NCBI RefSeq assembly: GCF_019218885.1 | Contig: NZ_JAHUWT010000006.1 | Coordinates: 124,001 to 188,000, forward strand | Length of the DNA: 64,000 nt | Reading direction: 5' to 3' | DNA from: Bordetella sp. BOR01 | Lineage (GTDB): Bacteria; Pseudomonadota; Gammaproteobacteria; Burkholderiales; Burkholderiaceae_B | In this document: in pieces, positions 1 through 8,008 of the stretch | Layout: each line of letters starts with the position of its first letter | How positions within the stretch are numbered: position 1 is the stretch's first letter | Notes under the pieces: model-generated | The model's input: the letters and a program-made list of their open reading frames with translations, nothing else | What the model was told of the DNA's origin: nothing | The model's database searches: none | Program-made: the position numbers and the translations under genes

Positions 1-182
1 TGCGCTCCCAGCGCCTGGACCTCGGCTGCCACGCTGCGCAGCGCATCCATGTCGCGGTGCCCGTTGAGCACCACATTGGCCCCCTGGCGCGCGAACCCCA
101 GCGCGATACCGCGGCCCAGATTGCGCCCCGATCCCGTCACGAGCACCGTGCGGCCTTGCAAAGATAGATGGGTCGTTGCCAT
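1..182 (-). CDS. SDR family oxidoreductase, N-terminal part (cut by window edge)
   Basis: The 60 visible codons start at an ATG (complement of 180-182) and begin a Rossmann fold with TGSGRNLGRG at about residues 17-26, the glycine-rich NAD(P)-binding motif of classical short-chain dehydrogenases, followed by the GANVVLNGHRD strand and acidic turn. The catalytic SYK region lies outside the window, so the substrate cannot be judged. The AT-rich region 183-345 upstream should hold its promoter. The next gene upstream on the same strand is an IclR regulator ending at 346. Confidence 0.85.
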   Translation of the reverse strand, partial: MATTHLSLQGRTVLVTGSGRNLGRGIALGFARQGANVVLNGHRDMDALRSVAAEVQALGA

Positions 183-247
183 GTTCCCTTCCTGAATATG
201 CCTTGAGCCGCCTGGATGCGCGGCGGCCTCTACCGCAGAGGCCTGAT

Positions 248-288
248 TAATTATATCTAATACAATATATTAGCAATAACTAATTATA
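248..288. promoter_or_regulatory. AT-rich promoter/operator with inverted and direct repeats
   Basis: This is an AT-rich island in GC-rich DNA, directly upstream of the SDR gene. CTAATA (257-262) and TATTAG (268-273) form an inverted repeat with a 5-base spacer, and TAATTATA occurs as a direct repeat at 248-255 and 281-288, 33 bases apart. The layout fits a regulator site overlapping a promoter. The protein that binds is not known; the adjacent IclR regulator is one candidate. Confidence 0.5.
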
Positions 289-345
289 AGCAAAATCAGG
301 TAGCCGCAGCCGTTTCGAAGAAGCCGCGCAGAGCCCGCCTGGCAA

Positions 346-1116
346 TCAGTAGCTGACCCCCGCCGCCCGCAGCTGCGAGGCGGTATGCCGCAGTTCCGGC
401 AGGAATTCGCGCACTGCCGTGGCCTGGTCAAAACTGCCCGCCGGCAGGCTGACGTTGATGGCCGCGATGACGGCCCCGTCTTTGTCGCGTACCGGCACGC
501 CCAGCCCGGCGATGGATTCGTCGAGCTCGCCGTCGATCCAGGCATAGCCCTGTTCGCGTACCAGTTCGATGGCGGCCTTCAGACGCGCGCGGTCCACCAC
601 CGTGGCACCGGTCAGTTTCTTCAGCGTGGCGTTGGCCAGGTAGGCATCCAGCGCCGTGTCGTCCAGCCCTGCCAGCAGCACCCGCCCCATCGACACCGCA
701 TGCGCCGGCAGCCGGCTGCCCAGCGACGGGCTCATGGGCAAGATGCGCCGCGTGTGCAAGCGCTGCACGTAGACGATGTCTTCCTCGTCCAGCACCGATA
801 CCGCGCATGACTGCCCGATGCGCGCGCACAGCTCTTCCAGCGCCAATTGCGCCTGCCGCCAGTACGGCAGCGAATACAGGTACGACAGCCCCAGCCGCAG
901 CACCTTGGGGGTCAGCCAGTAGTACTTGCCGTCGGTCTTCACAAACGACAGATCGATCAGCGTCAGCAAAAAGCGCCGCACCGCCGTGCGCGGCAAATCG
1001 ACCGCGTCGGCCACGTCGCCCAGGGTTTGCCGGGCGGCGCCCTGCCCCATGGCTTCAATGATTTTCAGCCCGCGCGCAAAGGTGCGAACAAAAGATTCGC
1101 TTTCTGGTGTTGCCAT
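346..1116 (-). CDS. IclR family transcriptional regulator (PcaR/PobR-like)
   Basis: 256 residues, the usual IclR length. An N-terminal winged helix-turn-helix (about 14-75, with DVADAVDLPRTAVRRFL as recognition region) is followed by the effector-binding domain (about 80-250, with the LRLGLSYLYSLPYWRQAQ linker typical of the PcaR/PcaU/PobR branch, known for aromatic-acid regulation). It is divergent from the MaoC/CoA-transferase operon at 1257, and a nested palindrome (1163-1204) lies between them, so control of that operon and of itself is likely. The effector is unknown. Confidence 0.9.
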   Translation of the reverse strand: MATPESESFVRTFARGLKIIEAMGQGAARQTLGDVADAVDLPRTAVRRFLLTLIDLSFVKTDGKYYWLTPKVLRLGLSYLYSLPYWRQAQLALEELCARIGQSCAVSVLDEEDIVYVQRLHTRRILPMSPSLGSRLPAHAVSMGRVLLAGLDDTALDAYLANATLKKLTGATVVDRARLKAAIELVREQGYAWIDGELDESIAGLGVPVRDKDGAVIAAINVSLPAGSFDQATAVREFLPELRHTASQLRAAGVSY

Positions 1117-1162
1117 GCCTTACTCCCGCCGTGTGCTTGACACGACATTGAACGGCCCGCAG

Positions 1163-1204
1163 AATGACCATAAAGCGGATGTTTATATCCGCTAAGCGGT
1201 CATT
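1163..1204. promoter_or_regulatory. Nested palindromic operator in the IclR/MaoC divergent promoter
   Basis: Two inverted repeats share one dyad axis at 1183.5. The inner pair is AGCGGAT (1174-1180) with ATCCGCT (1187-1193); the outer pair is AATGACC (1163-1169) with GGTCATT (1198-1204). Each arm is 7 bases and perfect. The site lies 47 bases upstream of the regulator start and 53 upstream of the first operon gene, a natural place for dual control by the IclR protein. Binding is inferred. Confidence 0.7.
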
Positions 1205-1256
1205 GTAGCACGATGCCCCGATTTATCAACCGCCCCGTCAACCCTAGCCCGCCACC

Positions 1257-1730
1257 ATGACAGAAACCACTTTCGAAACCGATTTCTGGAAAGACGACCC
1301 ATCGCGCAAGATCTGGGACGACATCATTCCCGGCCAGCCGCGCAAGACCATTCCCTACACCCTGACCCTGGACGCCATCCAGAAATACTGCCGGGTGGTG
1401 GGCGACATGCATCCGCTGTATTTCGACGAGGAATACGCGCGCAATTCGCCCTACAAGGGCCTGATCGCGCCGCCGGCCATCCACATCCTGCTGATGTTCT
1501 CGTGTACCCCCGCCGATGACTGGATGCGCAGCCCCGGCACCGTCAATGCCGGCCAGTCCTGGAGCTACAACATTCCCGCCCGCCCCGGCGACGTCATCCG
1601 CCTGCAAGCCCGCGCGCTGGACAAGTTCATCAAGAAAGACCGCCTGTTCGCCGTGCACGACAACGTGTTCTTCAACCAGCACGACGAGGTCATCTGCAGT
1701 GGCCGCGGCTGGACCATCCGCCCCGTATAA
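1257..1730 (+). CDS. MaoC-like dehydratase, N-terminal (FAS1-type) hot-dog half
   Basis: 157 residues forming a single hot-dog domain like the N-terminal half of two-domain acyl-CoA hydratases. At the position of the hydratase-2 motif it reads GDMHPLYFD (about 50-58), lacking the Asn and His of the usual DxNPxH, so this half is probably non-catalytic and pairs with the product of the next gene. The gene order MaoC half, MaoC half, Bug receptor, CoA-transferase suggests CoA-ester hydration after uptake and activation of an organic acid. The ATG at 1257 opens the frame just after the nested operator. Confidence 0.85.
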   Translation: MTETTFETDFWKDDPSRKIWDDIIPGQPRKTIPYTLTLDAIQKYCRVVGDMHPLYFDEEYARNSPYKGLIAPPAIHILLMFSCTPADDWMRSPGTVNAGQSWSYNIPARPGDVIRLQARALDKFIKKDRLFAVHDNVFFNQHDEVICSGRGWTIRPV

Positions 1731-1757
1731 CCGCAGCGCGCACCAGGAACCACATTC

Positions 1758-2192
1758 ATGAACCCCGCATTCGACACCTTGAAAACCGGCCAGCAGATCG
1801 ACGGCACGCCGTTTTCGCCCACCCGCGAATCCATACGCGAATTCTGCGCAGCCTCGCTGGACTTCAACCCCCTGCACCTGGACGACAACTACATGCAGGG
1901 CAACTTCGGCAAGACCAATTTCGGCGGCATCATCATGCACGGCATGAACAACTTCGGCGTCATTGCCAAGATGCTGACCGACTGGCTGTACCCGCAAGGC
2001 GGCGTGCAGCGCCGCCTGGAAACCCGCTGGAAGGCACCGGTGAAACCGGGCGACACCATCACCCCCCGCGCCACCATCACCGCCACCCGCAAGACCGAGA
2101 AAAGCCAGTGGGTCACGCTGGACGTGCACGTCACCAACCAGCGCGGCGAAACCGTGGCCGTGGGCGAAGCCATGGTCGAGTTTCCCGGCTGA
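1758..2192 (+). CDS. MaoC-like enoyl-CoA hydratase, catalytic hot-dog half
   Basis: 144 residues, MaoC/PaaZ-C family. The hydratase-2 signature is intact: SLDFNPLHLDDNY (about 34-46) supplies the catalytic Asp and His, followed by the FGGIIMHGM stretch. Together with the preceding degenerate half it probably makes a heteromeric double hot-dog (R)-specific or mesaconyl-CoA-type hydratase; the exact substrate is not readable. It lies 27 bases after the previous gene and 56 before the receptor gene, so it is part of the same operon. Confidence 0.87.
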   Translation: MNPAFDTLKTGQQIDGTPFSPTRESIREFCAASLDFNPLHLDDNYMQGNFGKTNFGGIIMHGMNNFGVIAKMLTDWLYPQGGVQRRLETRWKAPVKPGDTITPRATITATRKTEKSQWVTLDVHVTNQRGETVAVGEAMVEFPG

Positions 2193-2248
2193 TCGCACAA
2201 GCAGCAAAGACGTCCCACCCGCACAACAACACAAAACAGGAGACAACC

Positions 2249-3229
2249 ATGCAAGCATGGATACACGCGGCAGCCACCGCCACCCTGGCCCTGGCCGCGG
2301 CCGTCGCGGTCCCCGCGGCCCAGGCCCAGCAACCCTACCCTACCCGCAGCGTCACCCTGGTGGTGCCCTTCCCGCCCGGCGGCACCACCGACATCCTGGC
2401 CCGCCTGCTGGCCAACGAGCTCGGCCAGCAATGGAAGCAGACCGTCGTCGTGGAAAACAAGCCCGGCGCCAGCGGCACCATCTTTTCCGAACAGCTGGCC
2501 CGCACCGAACCCGACGGCTACACCCTGATGCTGACGGCCACGCATCATGTCATCAACCCCAGCCTGTACAAGAACCTGCGCTACGACACGCGCACAGACT
2601 TCACGCCTATCGCCGAAGTGGCGGCGGTGCCCAACGTGCTGGTGGTCAACCCGAAGTTCCCCGCCACCACCGCGCAGGAACTGATCGCCTATGCCCGCGC
2701 CAACCCCGGCAAGGTGAACTTCGGCTCGGCCGGCACCGGCGGCGCCAACCACTTGTCGGGCGAACTGTTCAAGTCCATGACCGGCATCGACATGGTCCAC
2801 ATCCCCTACAAGGGCGCCGCCCCGGCCTTGAACGATTTGCTGGGCGGCCAGATTCCGGTGATGTTCGATTCCGTGCCCGGTGTGCTGCAGCACATCCAGG
2901 CCGGCAAGCTGCGCGCGCTGGGCGTCACGTCGCCGAAGCGCTCGCCGGCGCTGCCCGACGTACCCACCCTTGACGAGGCCGGCGTCAAGGGTTTCGAAGC
3001 CATGGCCTGGTTCGGCCTGTACGCGCCCGGCAAAATGCAGCCCGCCCTGGCCAGGCAAATATCCACCGACGTGCTCACCGCCCTGCAAAGCGCGCAGATC
3101 AAGCAGCAATTCAGCAAGCAAGGCGCCGAGCCCGGCACCATGACCCAGCCCGAGTTTGCCCGGTACGTGAACGCCGAGATCGACAAATGGGCCAAGGTCA
3201 TCGCCGACGCCCACATCAGCATCCAATAA
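2249..3229 (+). CDS. Bug family (TctC) tripartite tricarboxylate transporter receptor
   Basis: 326 residues from an ATG with an AGGAG 6 bases upstream. A signal peptide (about 1-24, ending PAAQAQ) precedes the family landmarks YPTRSVTLVVPFPPGG, VVENKPGASG and PDGYTLM. Bug proteins bind carboxylic or related solutes in the periplasm for TctAB-type carriers or for sensing. No TctA/TctB genes lie nearby, so it must work with carriers encoded elsewhere or as a sensor. It sits inside the MaoC/CoA-transferase operon, so it likely binds that pathway's substrate. Confidence 0.93.
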   Translation: MQAWIHAAATATLALAAAVAVPAAQAQQPYPTRSVTLVVPFPPGGTTDILARLLANELGQQWKQTVVVENKPGASGTIFSEQLARTEPDGYTLMLTATHHVINPSLYKNLRYDTRTDFTPIAEVAAVPNVLVVNPKFPATTAQELIAYARANPGKVNFGSAGTGGANHLSGELFKSMTGIDMVHIPYKGAAPALNDLLGGQIPVMFDSVPGVLQHIQAGKLRALGVTSPKRSPALPDVPTLDEAGVKGFEAMAWFGLYAPGKMQPALARQISTDVLTALQSAQIKQQFSKQGAEPGTMTQPEFARYVNAEIDKWAKVIADAHISIQ

Positions 3230-3243
3230 GGGAAACCCGCAAC

Positions 3244-4494
3244 ATGCCGGACGCAGCAACCGCCCTCGCCACGCCCGGCGCCCTGTCGCACATCAGGGTG
3301 CTGGACTTGTCCCGCATCCTGGCCGGGCCCTGGTGCACCCAGAACCTGGCCGACCTGGGCGCCGAGGTCATCAAGGTCGAGCGCCCCGGCAGCGGCGACG
3401 ACACCCGCGCCTGGGGGCCGCCCTGGACCAAAGATGCGGCAGGCCATGACGCGGCCGACTCCACCTACTACGCCGCCGCCAACCGCGGCAAGAAGTCGGT
3501 CACCATCGACATCGCCAGCCCCGACGGCCAGCACCTGGTACGCGAACTGGCCGCCCGCAGCGATGTAGTGGTGGAAAACTACAAGATCGGCGACCTGAAA
3601 CGCTACGGCCTGGACTACGACAGCCTGCGTGAAATCAATCCGGGCCTGGTGTACTGCTCTATTACCGGCTACGGGCAAAGCGGCCCCAGCGCCCACAAGC
3701 CCGGCTACGACTTCGTCTTCCAGGCCATCGGCGGCCTGATGAGCATTACCGGCGAGAACGACAGCCTGCCTGGCGGGGGGCCCCAGAAAACCGGCATCGC
3801 CATCGCCGACGTCATCACCGGCATGTATGCCACCATCGCCATCCTGGCGGCGTTGAACCACCGCGGCGAATCCGGCCAGGGGCAATACATCGACATGGCC
3901 TTGCTGGACTGCATCGTGGCCCTGGGCGGCAACCAGGTCACCGGCTACTTCGCCAACGGCAAAATTCCGCATCGCTATGGCAACGCACATGCCAGCCTGG
4001 TGCCCTATCAAGTGTTCACCGTGGCCGACGGCGAAATCGTCGTGGCCGTGGGCAACGACGTGCAGTGGCAACGCTACTGCGAAGCCATCGAACGGCCCGA
4101 CATCGCGGCCGACCCACGCTGGACCAGAGTCAAGGGCCGCATTGTCGGCCGCAACGAACTGGTGCCCGAACTGGCCCGCGCCATGCTGACCCGCGGCGCC
4201 GATGACTGGATCATCCGCCTGGAAGCCGCGGACGTACCCTGCGGGCGCATCAACGACTACGAGCAAGTATTCCAGGATCCGCAGGTGCAATACCGCGGCC
4301 TGCGCGTGGACATGCCCAAGGCCGGCGGCGGTGTCGTATCCACTATTGCCAGCCCGCTGCGGCTGTGCGGCACGCCGGTGAAATACGAACTGCCCCCGCC
4401 CGAGGTCGGCGACAGTACCGATTATGTGCTGGGGCAACTGCTGGGATACGGCCAGCAAGACATCCAGGCCCTGAAACAGAAAAAAGTGGTTTAA
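3244..4494 (+). CDS. CaiB/BaiF (family III) CoA-transferase
   Basis: 416 residues, the normal family length. It begins with the HIRVLDLSRILAGPWCTQ motif and keeps GAEVIKVERPGSGDDTR. The catalytic aspartate that forms the acyl anhydride is at about residue 189 in GIAIADVITGMYA. It transfers CoA between carboxylic acids, activating the acid brought in via the adjacent receptor so that the MaoC pair can hydrate it. It starts 14 bases after the receptor gene and is the last gene of the IclR-controlled operon. Confidence 0.92.
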   Translation: MPDAATALATPGALSHIRVLDLSRILAGPWCTQNLADLGAEVIKVERPGSGDDTRAWGPPWTKDAAGHDAADSTYYAAANRGKKSVTIDIASPDGQHLVRELAARSDVVVENYKIGDLKRYGLDYDSLREINPGLVYCSITGYGQSGPSAHKPGYDFVFQAIGGLMSITGENDSLPGGGPQKTGIAIADVITGMYATIAILAALNHRGESGQGQYIDMALLDCIVALGGNQVTGYFANGKIPHRYGNAHASLVPYQVFTVADGEIVVAVGNDVQWQRYCEAIERPDIAADPRWTRVKGRIVGRNELVPELARAMLTRGADDWIIRLEAADVPCGRINDYEQVFQDPQVQYRGLRVDMPKAGGGVVSTIASPLRLCGTPVKYELPPPEVGDSTDYVLGQLLGYGQQDIQALKQKKVV

Positions 4495-4515
4495 GGGACG
4501 GCGATTTTCAGGGAT

Positions 4516-5418
4516 ATGATGTGCTGTCCTCACTCGACGCACATTCCCATGCCTTGCCTTCGCATCCACCTGGTCTCGCCCCTGATCTTGGGATGCGCCA
4601 CCCTGTTCCTGCCGCCCGGTGCCCAGGCCGCCCCCCAACTGCTGCACAGCGAACCCTCGCAGTTCGGCAAGGTCCTGGTCTTTGAAGAAAACGGCGAACG
4701 CTGCATGAACTTCAACACCATGGTCGACCTAGGCCGGCAGACCTGCCTGGATATCGCCAAACCCGACAACCTGGTCTTCAGCTACACCCGCATGATGATC
4801 AGCTCGCTGTATGTAAAGCCTGATCCCAAGACTGTGCTGATCGTCGGCCTGGGCGGCGCGACCTTGCAGAAGACCTTGGCGAAGCTGCTGCCGGATGCCG
4901 TGATCGATACGGTGGAGATCGACCCGGCCGTAGGCAAAGTGGCAGAAAAGTACTTTGGCTACCGACCGGGACCGCGGCAGCGATTGTTCGTCGAGGATGG
5001 GCGCGCGTACATCGAGCGGGCGCATCGCGAAGGCCGGCAGTACGACATGGTGATGCTGGATGCCTTTGATGTGGACTACATTCCCGAGCACCTGATGACG
5101 CTGGAATTCCTGCAGCATGTGAAGGCAATACTGGCGCCCGGCGGAATTGTGGTGGCGAATACGTTCACCAACAGCGAACTGTATGAGCGGGAATCGGCCA
5201 CTTATGCGGCGGTGTTCGGACAGTTCTTCAACCTGCGCGAGGGCAATCGGGTAATTGTGGCCGGACGGGGCACGCTACCCGACGAAAAAACGATTGCCGA
5301 CAACGCGAACAAACTGGCGCAGCGGCTTGAACGCCTGGGTATCGACCAGGATCGCGCCCTGCAACGATTCACCCGGACCGAAAACGCAACGACGGCCGCA
5401 AAAGTCCTTCAAGACTAG
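4516..5418 (+). CDS. Spermidine synthase-like methyltransferase-fold protein with export signal
   Basis: 300 residues from the ATG at 4516; an ATG at 4549 (MPCLRIHL) would give a more normal signal peptide. The hydrophobic segment (about 19-36) ends in PGAQA, a likely signal peptidase site. The remainder is the spermidine synthase/SAM-binding fold: VGLGGATLQ (110-118), VEIDP (133-137), DGRAY (161-165) and LDAFDVDYIPEH (181-192). Cytosolic SpeE enzymes have no signal, and an exported form would lack access to cytosolic decarboxylated SAM, so its role is unclear. It is an orphan with convergent downstream neighbours. Confidence 0.75.
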   Translation: MMCCPHSTHIPMPCLRIHLVSPLILGCATLFLPPGAQAAPQLLHSEPSQFGKVLVFEENGERCMNFNTMVDLGRQTCLDIAKPDNLVFSYTRMMISSLYVKPDPKTVLIVGLGGATLQKTLAKLLPDAVIDTVEIDPAVGKVAEKYFGYRPGPRQRLFVEDGRAYIERAHREGRQYDMVMLDAFDVDYIPEHLMTLEFLQHVKAILAPGGIVVANTFTNSELYERESATYAAVFGQFFNLREGNRVIVAGRGTLPDEKTIADNANKLAQRLERLGIDQDRALQRFTRTENATTAAKVLQD

Positions 5419-5453
5419 CCCCCTGGCAAGGAGCCGGCCCCCCACATTTCCTT

Positions 5454-6323
5454 CTACACCGGAAATGCCTGATCGGCCTGCACCCGGTTGCGCAGGATAC
5501 CCACGCCACTGACCTCGACTTCGACCGTATCGCCCACTGCCAGGTACCGTGGCGGCTTGCGCGCCATGCCGACGCCACCCGGCGTGCCGGTCACGATGAC
5601 ATCCCCTGGCGCCAGGGGCAGCATGGTCGAGCAGTACGCAATAAGCTCGCCAATACCAAAGATCATCAGGCTCGTATCCGAGTGCTGCATGACCTCGCCA
5701 TTCAGCCGGGTCGTCAACTGCAGCGGTTCGCGGCGCGGATCGAGTTCGTCGGCGGTGGTCATCCAGGGGCCAAAGCCGCCGGTGGCCAGGAAATTCTTGC
5801 CGGGCCCCCACTGCGACGTATGCATCTGCCAGTCGCGCACCGAACCGTCGTTGTAGCAGGCATAGCCGGCCACATGGGACCATGCCTCGGCCACGGCAAT
5901 GCGCCGGCCGGCCTTGCCGATGACCACCGCCACTTCGCACTCATAGTCGAGCTGAGCCGATTCACGCGGCATCAGCATGGCTTGATCATGGCCGACCTGG
6001 GACGCCGCGTAGCGCAGGAACACGGTTGGATGCGCGGCGCGCGCGATGCGGGTCTCTTCCAGATGGTCCGCATAGTTCACGCCGATGCAGAAGATTTTCT
6101 CGGCATCGGGGACCACCGGCAAATACGCGACTTCGGCCAGGCTCGCGTCGACGCGGCCGGCCTGGACATGCTCCCGGGCAATGGCCAGGCCATCGGGCTC
6201 GGCAAGCAGCTTGCGCAGCGTGGCATAGCGCGGGCCCAGGCGGGCGCCCAGGTCTATGACGGCATCGCCGCTTATCGCGCCATAGGTGTCGCGACCGGCG
6301 ATTCGGAATGATCCAAGTTTCAC
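5454..6323 (-). CDS. Fumarylacetoacetate hydrolase (FAH) family protein
   Basis: 289 residues from a GTG at 6323, preceded by AGGA at 7 bases; longer upstream starts lack a ribosome site. The C-terminal FAH domain (about 70-285) has FCIGVNYADHLEE, then the metal-binding acidic set in LDYECEVAVVIG and CYNDGSVRDWQ, and GDVIVTGTPGGVG near the end. Members hydrolyse or decarboxylate acyl-pyruvates and related ring-cleavage products. It is the last gene of a LysR-flanked operon and likely handles a late intermediate. Confidence 0.88.
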   Translation of the reverse strand: MKLGSFRIAGRDTYGAISGDAVIDLGARLGPRYATLRKLLAEPDGLAIAREHVQAGRVDASLAEVAYLPVVPDAEKIFCIGVNYADHLEETRIARAAHPTVFLRYAASQVGHDQAMLMPRESAQLDYECEVAVVIGKAGRRIAVAEAWSHVAGYACYNDGSVRDWQMHTSQWGPGKNFLATGGFGPWMTTADELDPRREPLQLTTRLNGEVMQHSDTSLMIFGIGELIAYCSTMLPLAPGDVIVTGTPGGVGMARKPPRYLAVGDTVEVEVSGVGILRNRVQADQAFPV

Positions 6324-6367
6324 AATGTGGTCCTTCGCGTTTGCAGCAGTGGCATGTGGACGACGCC

Positions 6368-7543
6368 TCAACGAGGCTTCAACCCCAGAGTGGCGGCAAT
6401 GGCATTACGCTGCATCTGAGAGCTGCCCGCGCCCACGGTGGTGCTGCAGGAATCGCGGAAATGGCGCTGCATCTCGAATTCCATGCTGTACCCATAGGCC
6501 CCCATGATCTGCATGCCCCGGCGCGCCACGGCGGCATAGGTTTCCGACCCGTAGAGCTTGGCCATCGAGACGTCCTTCGTGGCATCGGCCCCGCGCGTGA
6601 TGGTGGCGGTGGCACGGTCAACCAGCAAGCGGGCAGCGTCGACCTCGGTCTGCATGTCGGCCAGCATATGGGCAATGACCTGAAAATCCCCGATCGGGCG
6701 GCCGAACTGCTCGCGCTGCCTGGCGTAGTCCAGGGCCAGGTCCATCACCTTCTGCGCCGATCCCACATACCCGGCAGAAGTCAGCAGGCGTTCGGTCTGC
6801 AGGCAGGCAAGCAAGCCTGCCCATCCCGCGTCCAGCGGGCCCACCAGGTTTTCATCGGGCACGAACACATCGGTGAAAAAGACTTCGTAGGTGCCGGTGG
6901 CACGCCTGCCCAGCATGTCGAGCTTGCGGCATTCCACGCCCTGGGTATCGTTGGGCACCAGGAACATGGACATCCCCTTGCGCGGCGCGACATCGCCGTT
7001 GGTGCGCGCCAGTACCTGCAGCACATTGCCGCGCGACCCCGCCGCCGTGTTCCAGAGCTTCTGGCCGTTGAGCACCCACCCACCCTCGGCCCGGCGCGCG
7101 AAGGTCTTGATCGCGCTGACGTCGGAACCCGCCGACGGCTCGCTGATGCTGGTGGACAGGCGTAGCCGGCCGTCCATCAGCGCAGGCAGGAATTCCTGCT
7201 TCTGCGCCTCGGAGCCGATCTTCAACAGCGTCATCGCCGTATACAACGGCACGCTGTAGGCGGTGTAGACGTCATAGCTCCAGTAAGCCAGGTCTTGGGA
7301 AATCAGCACCAGGTCGCGCAGGCCGCCGCCCAGGCCGCCATATTCCTCGGGAAAGCCGATGCGGAACAGGCCAAGCTCGATCCAGGCGTCATAGATCTCG
7401 TAGGGGTACTGCGCATCGCGATCGATGCGTGCCAGGTATTCGGGCGTGGCCAGCTTGCTCATCACCCGGTGCAGGCTCTGGCGGTAGAGTCGTTGCTCTT
7501 CGGTTTGGTCTTCGGCGATCGTTGAATCCCAGTTCATGCTCAA
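6368..7543 (-). CDS. Acyl-CoA dehydrogenase
   Basis: 391 residues, standard for FAD-dependent acyl-CoA dehydrogenases: an alpha-helical N domain (to about 125), a beta domain with SISEPSAGSDVSAIKTFA (about 132-149), and a C-terminal helical domain with QREQFGRPIGDFQ and MQIMGAYGYSMEFEMQRHFRD. It introduces a double bond into a CoA thioester, passing electrons to ETF. Its start overlaps the stop of the HbpS-like gene by 4 bases (7540-7543), so the two are translationally coupled in the same operon. Confidence 0.93.
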   Translation of the reverse strand: MSMNWDSTIAEDQTEEQRLYRQSLHRVMSKLATPEYLARIDRDAQYPYEIYDAWIELGLFRIGFPEEYGGLGGGLRDLVLISQDLAYWSYDVYTAYSVPLYTAMTLLKIGSEAQKQEFLPALMDGRLRLSTSISEPSAGSDVSAIKTFARRAEGGWVLNGQKLWNTAAGSRGNVLQVLARTNGDVAPRKGMSMFLVPNDTQGVECRKLDMLGRRATGTYEVFFTDVFVPDENLVGPLDAGWAGLLACLQTERLLTSAGYVGSAQKVMDLALDYARQREQFGRPIGDFQVIAHMLADMQTEVDAARLLVDRATATITRGADATKDVSMAKLYGSETYAAVARRGMQIMGAYGYSMEFEMQRHFRDSCSTTVGAGSSQMQRNAIAATLGLKPR

Positions 7544-7986
7544 GCTCCCGCATCGGCTGCCAGGCCGGCCGCTTCGATGCCGGCAATTGCGCAGACCTCG
7601 TCGTTCTCGGCAGAATCGCCGCTGATTCCAACCGCGCCCAATAGCGCGCCCCGCGCATCCCGGACCAGGACACTGCCGCGCACCGGCACCATGCCCCCCT
7701 GCGACACGGTGCCCAGGCTCTGGAAAAACGCCGGGTTGGCTGCGGCGCGGCGAGCCAGGTCGCGCCCGCCCACGCCCATGCCCAACGCCCCGCGGGCCTT
7801 GGCGATGGCGATGTCGCCGCGCAGCATGCTGGTGCCGTCATCGGCACGGAACACCTTCAGGCAGGCACGGGCGTCCAGCACCGCCACAGCCAGCGGGGCA
7901 AAGCCATGCCGGCGAGCGGCCGCCAGCGCCTCGCTGGCGATCTTGTCGGCCTGCGGCAAACCGAGGTCGCTTGGATGGGTAGTCAA
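7540..7986 (-). CDS. GlcG/HbpS family protein (DUF336)
   Basis: 148 residues with the compact GlcG/HbpS fold: an N-terminal helix, a central sheet (LAVAVLDARACLKVFRADDG) and the C-terminal signature RGSVLVRDARGALLGAVGISG (split here as about 103-123). Family members bind haem or small ligands, or occur as accessory proteins in catabolic operons; the exact job is not established. It lies between the acyl-CoA synthetase and the acyl-CoA dehydrogenase and shares a 4-base overlap with the latter. Confidence 0.85.
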   Translation of the reverse strand: MTTHPSDLGLPQADKIASEALAAARRHGFAPLAVAVLDARACLKVFRADDGTSMLRGDIAIAKARGALGMGVGGRDLARRAAANPAFFQSLGTVSQGGMVPVRGSVLVRDARGALLGAVGISGDSAENDEVCAIAGIEAAGLAADAGA

Positions 7987-8008
7987 GATGGGTCTCCTGG
8001 GTAAGCAA

